The notes beneath the pieces were generated by a model. The model saw only the letters and a program-made list of their open reading frames with translations, was not told the DNA's origin and made no database searches. Shown here in pieces: positions 45,149 through 54,015 of a stretch of 57,971 nucleotides of DNA. Numbering within the stretch: the stretch's first letter is position 1; each line of letters begins with the position of its first letter. Origin of the DNA: a virus. Where the stretch lies: IMG/VR virus record IMGVR_UViG_3300003654_000069, positions 64,001-121,971 of that record; one strand, 5' to 3'. The position numbers were made by a program, and so were the translations under genes.

Positions 45149-46144
45149 ATGCTAAGCACAAAGTTCTTAATAAGTAATATAACTGAGGTACCAGATACAT
45201 GGATATTTGAGACCTATTGTAAACTAGATGTGAAGCTCACTGGACAGGAGGTAATGATAAAATCTCTATTTAATCCTACAGAAAAGATTGCATCATTTTC
45301 AGTCTACTTTAAGGATGGTAAGTATAAATTTAAGGACTTCTCAACAGGATATGGAGGTGATTCTATATCTCTGGTAATGAAGTTATTTGAAATAGAATAC
45401 TATGCTGCTGTGGAAATGATCATTAATGGATATAATGACTATGTTCTCCAGAATGGTGACTATGGAATAGGTGAGTTTAAGAAACATACAAAGTATAAGG
45501 TAACAGAGACTTGTAAAAGGCAATGGAATGTAATGGACAGAGATTATTGGATGTCATTTGATATCAGTAGTAGTGTTCTGGAACATTACAAAGTGTATCC
45601 GTTATCATTCTATAAGATGGAGAAAGTAGATGAGTATGAGACCAAAGAACTTAATATTAGTGGTCAATACATCTATGGTTATTTCAAGAATGATGGTACT
45701 CTTTATAAGATCTATCAGCCAAAGGTGCAAGATAAACGGTTCCTGAAGATATGTAATTATATCCAAGGATCTGAACAACTAAAATTTGAACAACCTTTCT
45801 TGTTAATAAATAAGTCCATGAAGGATATTGTATGCTTTGATGGATTTCACTGGCCATTCGAATCAGTAGCACCCGATAGTGAAAACACTCTTATTCCAAG
45901 AGAAATGATCAGTGCATGGAAACACAAGTACAGATTGATCATAACTATGATGGATAATGACGATGCCGGAATACGAGCAATGCAGCGATATAAACAGGTA
46001 TATGGATTACCTTTTATACATCTGAAGATGAGTAAAGATCTGTCTGATTCTGTAAAGGATCATACTAGAGAGAAGGTAAAAGGAGAATTATATCAATTAT
46101 TAAAAAATGTAATCTTTGAAAAATATGAAAAACAACCAAGATAA
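45149..46144 (+). CDS. DNA primase (Toprim-type)
   Basis: 331 aa. FSTGYGGDSISLVM near residue 70 resembles the N-terminal primase zinc-domain region but lacks obvious metal ligands. The INKSMKDIVCFDG segment and TMMDNDDAGIRAMQRY match the Toprim catalytic core with its acidic metal ligands. It makes primers for replication. Confidence 0.8.
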   Translation: MLSTKFLISNITEVPDTWIFETYCKLDVKLTGQEVMIKSLFNPTEKIASFSVYFKDGKYKFKDFSTGYGGDSISLVMKLFEIEYYAAVEMIINGYNDYVLQNGDYGIGEFKKHTKYKVTETCKRQWNVMDRDYWMSFDISSSVLEHYKVYPLSFYKMEKVDEYETKELNISGQYIYGYFKNDGTLYKIYQPKVQDKRFLKICNYIQGSEQLKFEQPFLLINKSMKDIVCFDGFHWPFESVAPDSENTLIPREMISAWKHKYRLIITMMDNDDAGIRAMQRYKQVYGLPFIHLKMSKDLSDSVKDHTREKVKGELYQLLKNVIFEKYEKQPR

Positions 46145-46715
46145 AAATTTCTGGATAGGAATAGATATAGGAAAGCACGGTGCAATTTGTATACAAAAGT
46201 CACTACTAGATATTGAGGAAACCACTAGTGGTAGACCTGATTGGTTAGCTACTACGAAAATGGTAAATGATATAAACATATTATCTATGCCAATGATAGG
46301 TACAGAACTAGATTATGTAAAACTATATCATGAAATATTAATGCCTTACGAGGCAGGAAGAGGTATAGTAGTATTTGAGAAGCTCGGGGTAATATTCGGT
46401 ACAAGTAAAGCAACAGCATTTAGTATGGGTCATCAGGCTGGTGCTATAGAAATGGCCTGTATAGGCCTAAGTATTCCATTTACCAGAGTTCCACCTAAGA
46501 TTTGGCAGAAGGAAATGTTTACAGGAATAACCGAAGTAAGAAAAACAAGTAAAGCTAAAAGTGGAACAAGTCGGGATACTAAAGCTATGGCATTATTAGC
46601 TGTAAAACAATTATTTCCACAGGTTAAATTAACCTTTGGAGATAGAGCTACTAAGCCACATGACGGTTTAATTGACGCACTTTTACTTTCAGAATATGCA
46701 AAAAGAAAATTATGA
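46125..46715 (+). CDS. RuvC-like Holliday-junction nuclease
   Basis: 196 aa from the ATG at 46125, overlapping the primase by 20 nt. WIGIDIGKHGAI (first Asp), IVVFEKLGV (Glu) and HDGLIDALLLSEYA (final Asp) fit the RuvC/RNase H catalytic set. It resolves branched DNA before packaging. The helix between the acidic strands (GHQAGAIEMACIGL) is also RuvC-like. Confidence 0.82.
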   Translation: MKNNQDKNFWIGIDIGKHGAICIQKSLLDIEETTSGRPDWLATTKMVNDINILSMPMIGTELDYVKLYHEILMPYEAGRGIVVFEKLGVIFGTSKATAFSMGHQAGAIEMACIGLSIPFTRVPPKIWQKEMFTGITEVRKTSKAKSGTSRDTKAMALLAVKQLFPQVKLTFGDRATKPHDGLIDALLLSEYAKRKL

Positions 46716-47131
46716 AAAAACAAGAAAAAGTAAAAATAGGTATAGATAATTATGAACAGTTCTGGAATATGTTAAATTCTTCGGATAAAGAAAATGCAGT
46801 TGTTGGCTTAAGTGTCATGGAAACTGCTAACTTTAGGGACTCGTTACCATATATACTTTTGCTGTTAAAAAACCAGCATGGTACAAGTAGAAAACTGTGG
46901 GATGATCACTGTCCTAAGGTTCTGAAAAATCTAAAGTCAGTAGGAATAAAAATAGATGAACCAATAACATATCAGAAGATATATGATTTGGTAAAAGAAA
47001 AATGTTCAAAAGAAGCACTTCACTTTGTAGTAGAAAAATTCATACCTATATTACAAAGGTATGCTATTGAATCATGGGGATTTAAATTTTTAAATGATGT
47101 AATAATAACAACAAAACTAAAAGATGAATAA
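46712..47131 (+). CDS. Unknown protein
   Basis: 139 aa, helical (YEQFWNMLNSSDKENAVVGL, LVKEKCSKEALHFVV). Overlaps the RuvC-like gene by 4 nt and the metallopeptidase gene by 8 nt. No family recognised. Confidence 0.75.
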   Translation: MKKQEKVKIGIDNYEQFWNMLNSSDKENAVVGLSVMETANFRDSLPYILLLLKNQHGTSRKLWDDHCPKVLKNLKSVGIKIDEPITYQKIYDLVKEKCSKEALHFVVEKFIPILQRYAIESWGFKFLNDVIITTKLKDE

Positions 47132-48428
47132 CAACGAAACATTAGCGAGAGCATGTAAAGATCTGTGTTATCAGGAGGCTTTCTATGGTCTCTATATGAT
47201 GATGCTGAATAAATACTGGGATTCAAGAGTCCCAACTGCTGGAGTCAGCAAAAATGGTATCAATTACCAGTTAAGTATTAATGAGAAGTTCTGGGAAAGA
47301 CTTGAACCGATTCACAAGATGGGAATAATGAAACATGAATTATTACACATATGTTTCTTTCATCTGGAAAAACACTTTGAATTTGAAGATCATGTAATAG
47401 CTAATATGGCTGAGGACATGGAGATTAATCAGTATATTGATAATAATTGGTTACCTGGAAAGGATGTGACAAGAGCTCAGTTCATGAAAAAATGGACTCC
47501 TATAGTACAGGATATTACTGATAGATTTAATGCTAAAACCATTGATGAGGCCCAATATGATGAAGAGATGGGCAAAGTTCCTCCAAGAGGGTTCTATTAT
47601 GAGGACTATAAGGATGACCTGAAGTTGGATCCAAAAGCAGGAAGTCATTACTATTATGATAAACTGAAAAAGAATCTTACTTGTAAGAAACCAAATCCTC
47701 AATTAAAGGGAATGTATGATGCTATGCAATGTCATAGGCATCCTCTTGGACATGGTACATGGAAGGAATTCGAAGGTCTGACTGAAGCTGAAAAGAAGCT
47801 TATGAAGGCTCAGGTAGACTTTCATCTAAGAGCAGTAGCCGATCAGGTTAAAAGTCGTGGAACAGTTCCAAGTGAACTTCAGGGCTATATTGATAGTCTT
47901 GACAAAGAGGAACCACCTAAGTTTGACTGGAAAAGGTTCATTAGACAGTTCTCTGGAGGCTCTCAGAAGGTTTATACTAAGAAGTTAAGGAGAAAGTACA
48001 ATAAACGATTTGAAGATAACCCTGGGCTTAAGGTGAAGCCAAGGAGGCATATACTGGTAGCTGTGGATACATCAGGATCAGTAAATGATACAGAATTAAA
48101 GGAATTCTTTCATGAAATTCATCATTTACAGAAAACTGGTAGTGAGGTAACCGTACTTCAATGTGATGCTGCAATAAGCAGTATCGAGCCTCTTAAAAGA
48201 GGTATTGAGGAAAGGATCAAGATTACTGGCAGAGGAGGAACTGATTTTAACCCTCCATGTGAGTATTTTACTCAAAATTCGGATAAATATACATGTATGA
48301 TCTATTTTACAGATGGAGAATGTAGTCCACCAGATAATGATGTAAGAGGAAGAATGTTGTGGGTGTTATCATCAAATTCAAGTGAAAATAATAATTTACC
48401 AGGAGTAACAATTAAATTACCAAAATAA
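47124..48428 (+). CDS. Metallopeptidase-vWA protein (DUF2201-like)
   Basis: 434 aa. The N-terminal part contains KHELLHICFFH, an HExxH zinc-protease motif (residues about 73-83). The C-terminal part (about 310-425) is a vWA domain with ILVAVDTSGSVN (MIDAS, DxSxS) and GGTDFNPP. Such vWA proteins act with the MoxR ATPase encoded next. Its stop overlaps the ATPase start. Confidence 0.82.
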   Translation: MNNNETLARACKDLCYQEAFYGLYMMMLNKYWDSRVPTAGVSKNGINYQLSINEKFWERLEPIHKMGIMKHELLHICFFHLEKHFEFEDHVIANMAEDMEINQYIDNNWLPGKDVTRAQFMKKWTPIVQDITDRFNAKTIDEAQYDEEMGKVPPRGFYYEDYKDDLKLDPKAGSHYYYDKLKKNLTCKKPNPQLKGMYDAMQCHRHPLGHGTWKEFEGLTEAEKKLMKAQVDFHLRAVADQVKSRGTVPSELQGYIDSLDKEEPPKFDWKRFIRQFSGGSQKVYTKKLRRKYNKRFEDNPGLKVKPRRHILVAVDTSGSVNDTELKEFFHEIHHLQKTGSEVTVLQCDAAISSIEPLKRGIEERIKITGRGGTDFNPPCEYFTQNSDKYTCMIYFTDGECSPPDNDVRGRMLWVLSSNSSENNNLPGVTIKLPK

Positions 48429-49681
48429 TGGCAAAAAAAGCTAACCAAAAAGTAGAAATAAATGTGGACGAGCTTAATGGATTGCTCACACATATGATCA
48501 ATAATAACCGTTATATTCAAGAGAAGGGTGAAGTACCTGTAGCTGTGAATATTGAAGGGACAGCAGGATTGGGAAAAACCTCCGTGGTTTTACAGCTCGC
48601 AAACAAATTAGGTTTAAACTTTTATAAGTTAAACCTGGCTCAGATTGAGGAATTAGGGGATTTAGTTGGATTTCCAATTAGACAATTCCAAATGTGTAAA
48701 GATACAAAAGCTATCCTATCTACTCAGAAGGTTATAGATGGAAAGGTTGTAACAATGCCTGCAATAACTGCAGGAACAGAATGTCTGTGGATTGATGAGC
48801 AGGCGGTAGGTGCATATGACAAGGAGGGCTATAAGTTCACCGGTCTGAAAAGAATGGATTATTGTCCTCCAGTATGGATCGCTGGTATGCAAGGAGGAGG
48901 TATCCTGTTAATCGATGACTTCAATAGAGCTGATACCAGGTTAATCCAGGCAGCAATGGAAATTATTGACAGGCAGGAGTATATCTCGTGGAAGTTACCT
49001 AAGGACTGGCATATCATAATGACAAGTAATCCGGATGACGGAAAGTACATGGTTAATAGCCAGGATGATGCTCATAAGACTAGGTATATGACTGTTACAT
49101 TGAAGTTCGATGTAGAGTGTTGGGCAAGATTTGCTGAAGCAAAAGGAATAGATACAAGATGTATTAACTTTTTGCTATTACATCCTGAAGTAGTAAAGGA
49201 TGATGTAAATCCAAGAAGTGTCACTAAGTTCTTCAATAGTATAAGCTCAATTGAGAGCTTTGAGAAGGAGCTACCACTGATTCAAATGATTGGTGAAGGA
49301 ACAATAGGAGCAGACTTTGCTACATTGTTTACTACATTCATTAATAACAGACTGGATAAGTTGATTAGTCCGAAGGATATCCTTACAAAGGACTGGGCTT
49401 ATGTTAAAGGAGCATTAACAAATACTGTTGGAGTAGATAAGAATTATCGGGCAGATATTGCAGGTATTCTTGCAACAAGGGTAATCAATTATTCTGTAGT
49501 GTATTCTGAAAAGAATTCAGTTGATCAGAAATTAATTGATAGAATTGCTGCATTAAGTACCGAAGATGTATTTTCCAATGATCTGAAGTATTATATGTTC
49601 AAAGGAATCTTGAACTCAAATAAGAGTAAATGGCAGAAACTATTGTTAAATCCGACAGTAGCAAAAATGACTTATAAATAA
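48428..49681 (+). CDS. MoxR-type AAA+ ATPase
   Basis: 417 aa. EGTAGLGKTSVVLQL (Walker A), ILLIDDFNRADTR (Walker B with sensor-like Asn/Arg) and TSNPDDGKYM (sensor). The order metallopeptidase-vWA then MoxR is typical of partner pairs in which the ATPase remodels or loads the vWA protein's target. Confidence 0.85.
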   Translation: MAKKANQKVEINVDELNGLLTHMINNNRYIQEKGEVPVAVNIEGTAGLGKTSVVLQLANKLGLNFYKLNLAQIEELGDLVGFPIRQFQMCKDTKAILSTQKVIDGKVVTMPAITAGTECLWIDEQAVGAYDKEGYKFTGLKRMDYCPPVWIAGMQGGGILLIDDFNRADTRLIQAAMEIIDRQEYISWKLPKDWHIIMTSNPDDGKYMVNSQDDAHKTRYMTVTLKFDVECWARFAEAKGIDTRCINFLLLHPEVVKDDVNPRSVTKFFNSISSIESFEKELPLIQMIGEGTIGADFATLFTTFINNRLDKLISPKDILTKDWAYVKGALTNTVGVDKNYRADIAGILATRVINYSVVYSEKNSVDQKLIDRIAALSTEDVFSNDLKYYMFKGILNSNKSKWQKLLLNPTVAKMTYK

Positions 49682-49687
49682 AATACG

Positions 49688-50794
49688 ATGGATTTATTTC
49701 CAAAGGTGGAAGTAGAGAAAATGGGGAAATTACCTTTTGTTAAAAGTACCCATACTCTTTACTTCATGACCACAACAAATGTCGCTAAATGCGGTACTAT
49801 ATATAAATTAAAAGAAGGAAGCCTGGATAAGGCTCAGGCATTAGTAACAGGAAAATCTAAGCATATCTTCACTAAAGGAGATAAGGTTTACACTCTTCCT
49901 GGATGTAAGGTGCCTGGATTTAAAGTTAAGGAATTCTTAAGAACTCTGGAAGCTACAATTACTGGTGATATATCAAAAGCAACTGTAGTAATAGGTAATA
50001 AAAATCTAATGCAAAGGAATTATGGTGGAGAGGCTTTACTCTTGGGTAATAAATCACTAATATTTAAAACAACAGTACAGATTACTCCAATCAGTGAACA
50101 TGTTATTGGAGAAGATACCGAATCAATGCAGAGTTATGACAGAGACAGGACAGTAATGATGACCATGCCTTATGCAAGACAGCTTACTTATGAACATAGG
50201 AATGATAAAATGTCAGAGATAGCTGAATTTATGACTCCTTATGCTGCTAATGTTATATATTATATTCTATCTAAGAAGCTAGAGGTAGTAAATGAAGAAG
50301 ATCTTTTATTACAACTTCCTACAACAACTAAACTAGATAGAGAAATGTATGATAGACTGGTAGTGATGTTTAGTAGTACAGATGAGGAAGACCGAAAGAT
50401 TGCAGCTGAACTCCTAGCAAATAGTGATTTTTCAGAAGGAGAACTATATGTTTACCTTCTATCAAAAGATTACTATTGGGAGATAGAGAGATCTAGATAT
50501 AAAAACATCGGATTATTTGTAGAGAAATCTGGATGGAATCAGGTTTATAGAAAAGATGAGGATGATTATCTTAAGGAACATCTGGTTGCAGGAACTCTTA
50601 CTAAAGAACATTTACATTATCTACTTCCTGAAGTTCATAAGAATGTATCAGATAGAATAAAGGATTATTTGGGTGATTTCTTTGTAGTAGAACTAAAGCC
50701 TACACCGGCAATTACATTAATTCTAGAAGATGAACTCGAAAAATTTGTATCAATAATAGATAACCAAAAACCAATATTAGAAGAAAATGAATAA
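49688..50794 (+). CDS. Partner of the MoxR system, paralogue A
   Basis: 368 aa. It shares with the next gene a GxKVPGFKVKEF/TAVPRFKIKQF segment, then SKATVVIGNKN/SKADIIFYSKD, and later STDEEDRKIAAELLANSDF/STDSDNHVVALELMANSDY. The first shared stretch has a BRCT-like feel, but no firm family is recognised. The position suggests a role with the ATPase. Confidence 0.8.
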   Translation: MDLFPKVEVEKMGKLPFVKSTHTLYFMTTTNVAKCGTIYKLKEGSLDKAQALVTGKSKHIFTKGDKVYTLPGCKVPGFKVKEFLRTLEATITGDISKATVVIGNKNLMQRNYGGEALLLGNKSLIFKTTVQITPISEHVIGEDTESMQSYDRDRTVMMTMPYARQLTYEHRNDKMSEIAEFMTPYAANVIYYILSKKLEVVNEEDLLLQLPTTTKLDREMYDRLVVMFSSTDEEDRKIAAELLANSDFSEGELYVYLLSKDYYWEIERSRYKNIGLFVEKSGWNQVYRKDEDDYLKEHLVAGTLTKEHLHYLLPEVHKNVSDRIKDYLGDFFVVELKPTPAITLILEDELEKFVSIIDNQKPILEENE

Positions 50795-51956
50795 CATATT
50801 AGATAGATTTCAGGATACAGCATTCCTTATGGAGACTAATGAAAATGGTAAGCTAATACTTACAGTAGAGGTCAATAAGACCTGGGTTGGTGAGCTTGTA
50901 AAACAAGACCCTGATAATTCAGATGAAGAAAATGAGGAACTGTCTGAATTTGAGATAAAAATGGTTATAGAACAACTCAATAACAGAAAGTTGGTTCTAG
51001 GAAAGAATCAGAAGATATTCTTCATGGAAGGAACAGCAGTTCCAAGATTTAAGATTAAACAGTTCTGTGAAAATAACAGGATGCAGACAACCAGAGATAA
51101 AAGTAAAGCAGACATTATCTTTTATAGTAAAGATACTATTGACAAATGTTTTAAAAATAATTCTGGTAATCAGTATCAGAAAAGCTATATTCTCAATAAG
51201 CTGAAAGGATCAAGTATAAGTAACAAAATCCAACTAATCACAGCAATTCAATCTATTCCAAGGGAAACGGTTTTTTGTGATTATAATATATCATTATTAA
51301 ACCTGAAGGATGATAAAGGAAAGTGGATACGTGAAACCATGCTGAAAAATGAGGATATAATAGAGATAATGTTTAATTCTAAATATATAAATCAGGATGA
51401 GATTCTAAGACTAGTAAGTTCAACTGTAATAGGAGAACATGAATTCAATGAAATCAATAAGATGCTTGATAGTACTGATAGCGATAATCATGTGGTAGCT
51501 TTGGAACTTATGGCTAATTCAGATTATGAGGCAAGTTTTGTATATCTTTCAGAGCTTCTGAAAAGGCATTATAATTCACCAATAAGACATACAAAAACCA
51601 AGAATCATGTATCATTTAAGGCAATGTTAAGCTATATGGATATGAATCTGAGTTTTGGTTATGATCATGTGACAGAAACAATGGTTGAAAAGAAGATTTT
51701 CACACAAAAGCATGCTGACAGATTGATGAAGTTTATCTTAGCAGAAGTACAAGAAAATGAAAATTATGATAACTATGAAGTAACCCTGGTGAATTACAAG
51801 AAAGAAGTACAAGCTCAGATTATTCCGAATGTAGTTATACCTGAGCCAACTAAGAGTGAGTTCCTTCAAGAGATGGAAGCAGTTAATAAGGAAATACAAG
51901 AAGCAGTTGAAAAATTAGAGTTAGTTATACCAACAGAAACAAGTAACCTACTATGA
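50787..51956 (+). CDS. Partner of the MoxR system, paralogue B
   Basis: 389 aa, related to the previous gene over three segments. The N-terminal 60 residues and C-terminal coiled-coil tail (EMEAVNKEIQEAVEKLEL) are specific to it. It overlaps the previous gene by 8 nt and the following one by 4 nt, so the four-gene unit at 47124-51956 is tightly packed. Confidence 0.8.
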   Translation: MNNILDRFQDTAFLMETNENGKLILTVEVNKTWVGELVKQDPDNSDEENEELSEFEIKMVIEQLNNRKLVLGKNQKIFFMEGTAVPRFKIKQFCENNRMQTTRDKSKADIIFYSKDTIDKCFKNNSGNQYQKSYILNKLKGSSISNKIQLITAIQSIPRETVFCDYNISLLNLKDDKGKWIRETMLKNEDIIEIMFNSKYINQDEILRLVSSTVIGEHEFNEINKMLDSTDSDNHVVALELMANSDYEASFVYLSELLKRHYNSPIRHTKTKNHVSFKAMLSYMDMNLSFGYDHVTETMVEKKIFTQKHADRLMKFILAEVQENENYDNYEVTLVNYKKEVQAQIIPNVVIPEPTKSEFLQEMEAVNKEIQEAVEKLELVIPTETSNLL

Positions 51957-52927
51957 CAGAAGAAAAAACAGTATTACAGCTTGAAGCAGAATATTATGAA
52001 AAAAAGTTGTATCACAGCTACTCATCATTGAATCTTTTGCTATATTCGCCAAAAGCATATTACAAAAAATATGTGCTACAGCAGAGAGAAGAAAAGCTGG
52101 ATCAGCACTTGATAGAAGGCAAGGTCATACACTGCCTGTTACTAGACAATGGATCATTCGATAAGAACTTCATTGTTTCACCAACAAAGTTACCTGGGGA
52201 CAACGCTAGGTTAATTGTAGATAAGATATTTCAATTTGCTAAGGGTAATCCAGGGGAATTAGTTGATTACTCTGTTGAAATTGTTCAAACCCTAGTGAAT
52301 ATAAACTTACATCAGTCATTAAAAACTGATCAGCAAAGAATAGATAAGATAATAACAGATGAGACCCTGAGTTATTGGGCTTATCTCAAGCAGAAGGGTA
52401 ATAAAGATATACTAGATCAGGAAACCCTTACTAAATGTCAGGAGTCAGTAACTGAACTCCGGGCTAACGAGAGAGTAAGCTCTTTATTAAAATTAAATGA
52501 AAAGTCAAATGATGTAATGAATGAGTTCTATACAAAGATAGAAGGAGATCCTTTCGGTCTGAAAGGAACTGTGGACAACACAGTCATTGATCATGCGGCC
52601 AAGGTTATATACATAAATGATTTAAAGACTACCGGAAAAACTATATCTGAGTTTAAGGAAACAGTAGAATTTTATAAATACTGGCTCCAAGCTGCTGTAT
52701 ATATGCATCTGGTAAGAAATATGGGAAATATGCCTCCGTATGATATCATATTCACTTTTGTAGTGATTGATAAATATCTACAGGTGTATCCATTTGAAGT
52801 AAGTAAAGTAACTAGAGATAATTGGTTACTTAAATTCGAAGAGGTGAAAAAAGCAGCCGAGTTTCACTACAAAGAAAGAAGGTATAGTCTACCTTTTGAA
52901 TTCGAAATACAAACGGTAACCCTTTAA
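51953..52927 (+). CDS. PD-(D/E)XK nuclease (RecB-like exonuclease)
   Basis: 324 aa. GKVIHCLLLDNGSF, then LKGTVDNTVIDHAAKVIYINDLKTTGK (GxxD...DxK) and a YKYWLQAAVYMHLV helix (QxxxY) are the RecB-nuclease hallmarks. It probably resects ends for recombination with the Sak4-like ATPase. This is a different branch from the nuclease at 3940. Confidence 0.88.
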   Translation: MTEEKTVLQLEAEYYEKKLYHSYSSLNLLLYSPKAYYKKYVLQQREEKLDQHLIEGKVIHCLLLDNGSFDKNFIVSPTKLPGDNARLIVDKIFQFAKGNPGELVDYSVEIVQTLVNINLHQSLKTDQQRIDKIITDETLSYWAYLKQKGNKDILDQETLTKCQESVTELRANERVSSLLKLNEKSNDVMNEFYTKIEGDPFGLKGTVDNTVIDHAAKVIYINDLKTTGKTISEFKETVEFYKYWLQAAVYMHLVRNMGNMPPYDIIFTFVVIDKYLQVYPFEVSKVTRDNWLLKFEEVKKAAEFHYKERRYSLPFEFEIQTVTL

Positions 52928-52931
52928 TAAT

Positions 52932-53603
52932 CTGAAAATAACATCAGTATACAGGAATCCTCACAATGGTAAGTACTATGACTTTCAAAGGTCCAAGGTG
53001 TTTCTTTATCCTATGCTAGGTATACCAAGAGGAGTAAGTGTTACTCCTATTGAAACATATGTGGCATGGAAGGATAATATAGACGCTGAGGATGGATGGT
53101 TAATATGTACTTACCACTTGAGAGATGATCTTGAATTTATCAAATTTGAGAAGACAGCTCTCCTCGGAAATACCCTTTTCGAGGATTTCAAGATAGGAGA
53201 TGATGGAAATGGAATATATGTGTTTAACTTCACAAAATACATGAAGGACTGGGATAATTTTCTTAGAGGAAAATATTCTAAATTTAGTCCTATATTAAAA
53301 AATAAGATAAGAAATTGGTATACAGGCAATAGTAATTTGGTATATGTAGATAGTTTCATAAATCCAGCAGGATATTATGCTATCTATGCAGAACTCCTTG
53401 GAGTAAACATTGAGCATCTGAAAGTAGGAGTTGAACTATGCCCGTCACCAGAAATTTCAACAGAAACATTAATAATGTCAATAAAAAATTCTCTGGAAAT
53501 AGAGATACTAAATGTTGACTCAAATCAAACATATGAAAAACATGATGTTAATAACATCATTCTGGAAGGAGAAGGAAACCTTCAGGATGATACCAATGGA
53601 TAA
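52932..53603 (+). CDS. Conserved replication-module protein with a non-ATG start
   Basis: The frame is open and protein-like from 52932 (KITSVYRNPHNGKYYDFQRSK...) but has no ATG until 53013. The likely start is the CTG at 52932, 4 nt after the previous stop. From there the product is 223 aa, with a beta-rich core (GDDGNGIYVFNFTKYMKDW). An alternative GTG start lies at 52998. I cannot name a function. Confidence 0.7.
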   Translation: MKITSVYRNPHNGKYYDFQRSKVFLYPMLGIPRGVSVTPIETYVAWKDNIDAEDGWLICTYHLRDDLEFIKFEKTALLGNTLFEDFKIGDDGNGIYVFNFTKYMKDWDNFLRGKYSKFSPILKNKIRNWYTGNSNLVYVDSFINPAGYYAIYAELLGVNIEHLKVGVELCPSPEISTETLIMSIKNSLEIEILNVDSNQTYEKHDVNNIILEGEGNLQDDTNG

Positions 53604-53958
53604 AAATTGTCCCTATGTAGAAGTTATCCTAGATAACACAAATGGAGTACTTGTGGTAATAGGAGCAAGTATTAAAGAGACCTATCATATGATACCAACT
53701 CTTGATAAGAATGGAGACAGAATCCAGGTAAAAGTAAAAGGAGCAAAAATAGGTGAATCGGTACAAGAAAGAAGAATGATACAAACCTATCAGGAATATA
53801 TACTATTTAATCCAAGTGAGATAACGGATTTTATCAAAGTATATGCATTCAATGCAGACAGTTTTGATTATAAAAAGTATCTTAATGTTCTGGCAGTTCC
53901 TTCACCGGACACTGTTGGACCAAAAGTAGTTAACCTCCAGGGTGAGGAAGTAAAATAA
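53587..53958 (+). CDS. Unknown protein
   Basis: 123 aa from the ATG at 53587, just inside the end of the previous gene. Beta-rich (YVEVILDNTNGVLVVIGASI), with a later coil and VLAVPSPDTVGPKVVN at the C-terminus. It ends before the strong terminator at 53978. No family recognised. Confidence 0.72.
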   Translation: MIPMDKNCPYVEVILDNTNGVLVVIGASIKETYHMIPTLDKNGDRIQVKVKGAKIGESVQERRMIQTYQEYILFNPSEITDFIKVYAFNADSFDYKKYLNVLAVPSPDTVGPKVVNLQGEEVK

Positions 53959-53977
53959 TAAGAACACATTAATTAAT

Positions 53978-54008
53978 GGGGATACATGAATAATGTATCC
54001 CCTTTATT
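53978..54008 (+). terminator. Intrinsic terminator before the polymerase gene
   Basis: GGGGATACAT/ATGTATCCCC, a 10-bp stem, then TTTATTTTT. Confidence 0.9.
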
Positions 54009-54015
54009 TTTAAAT

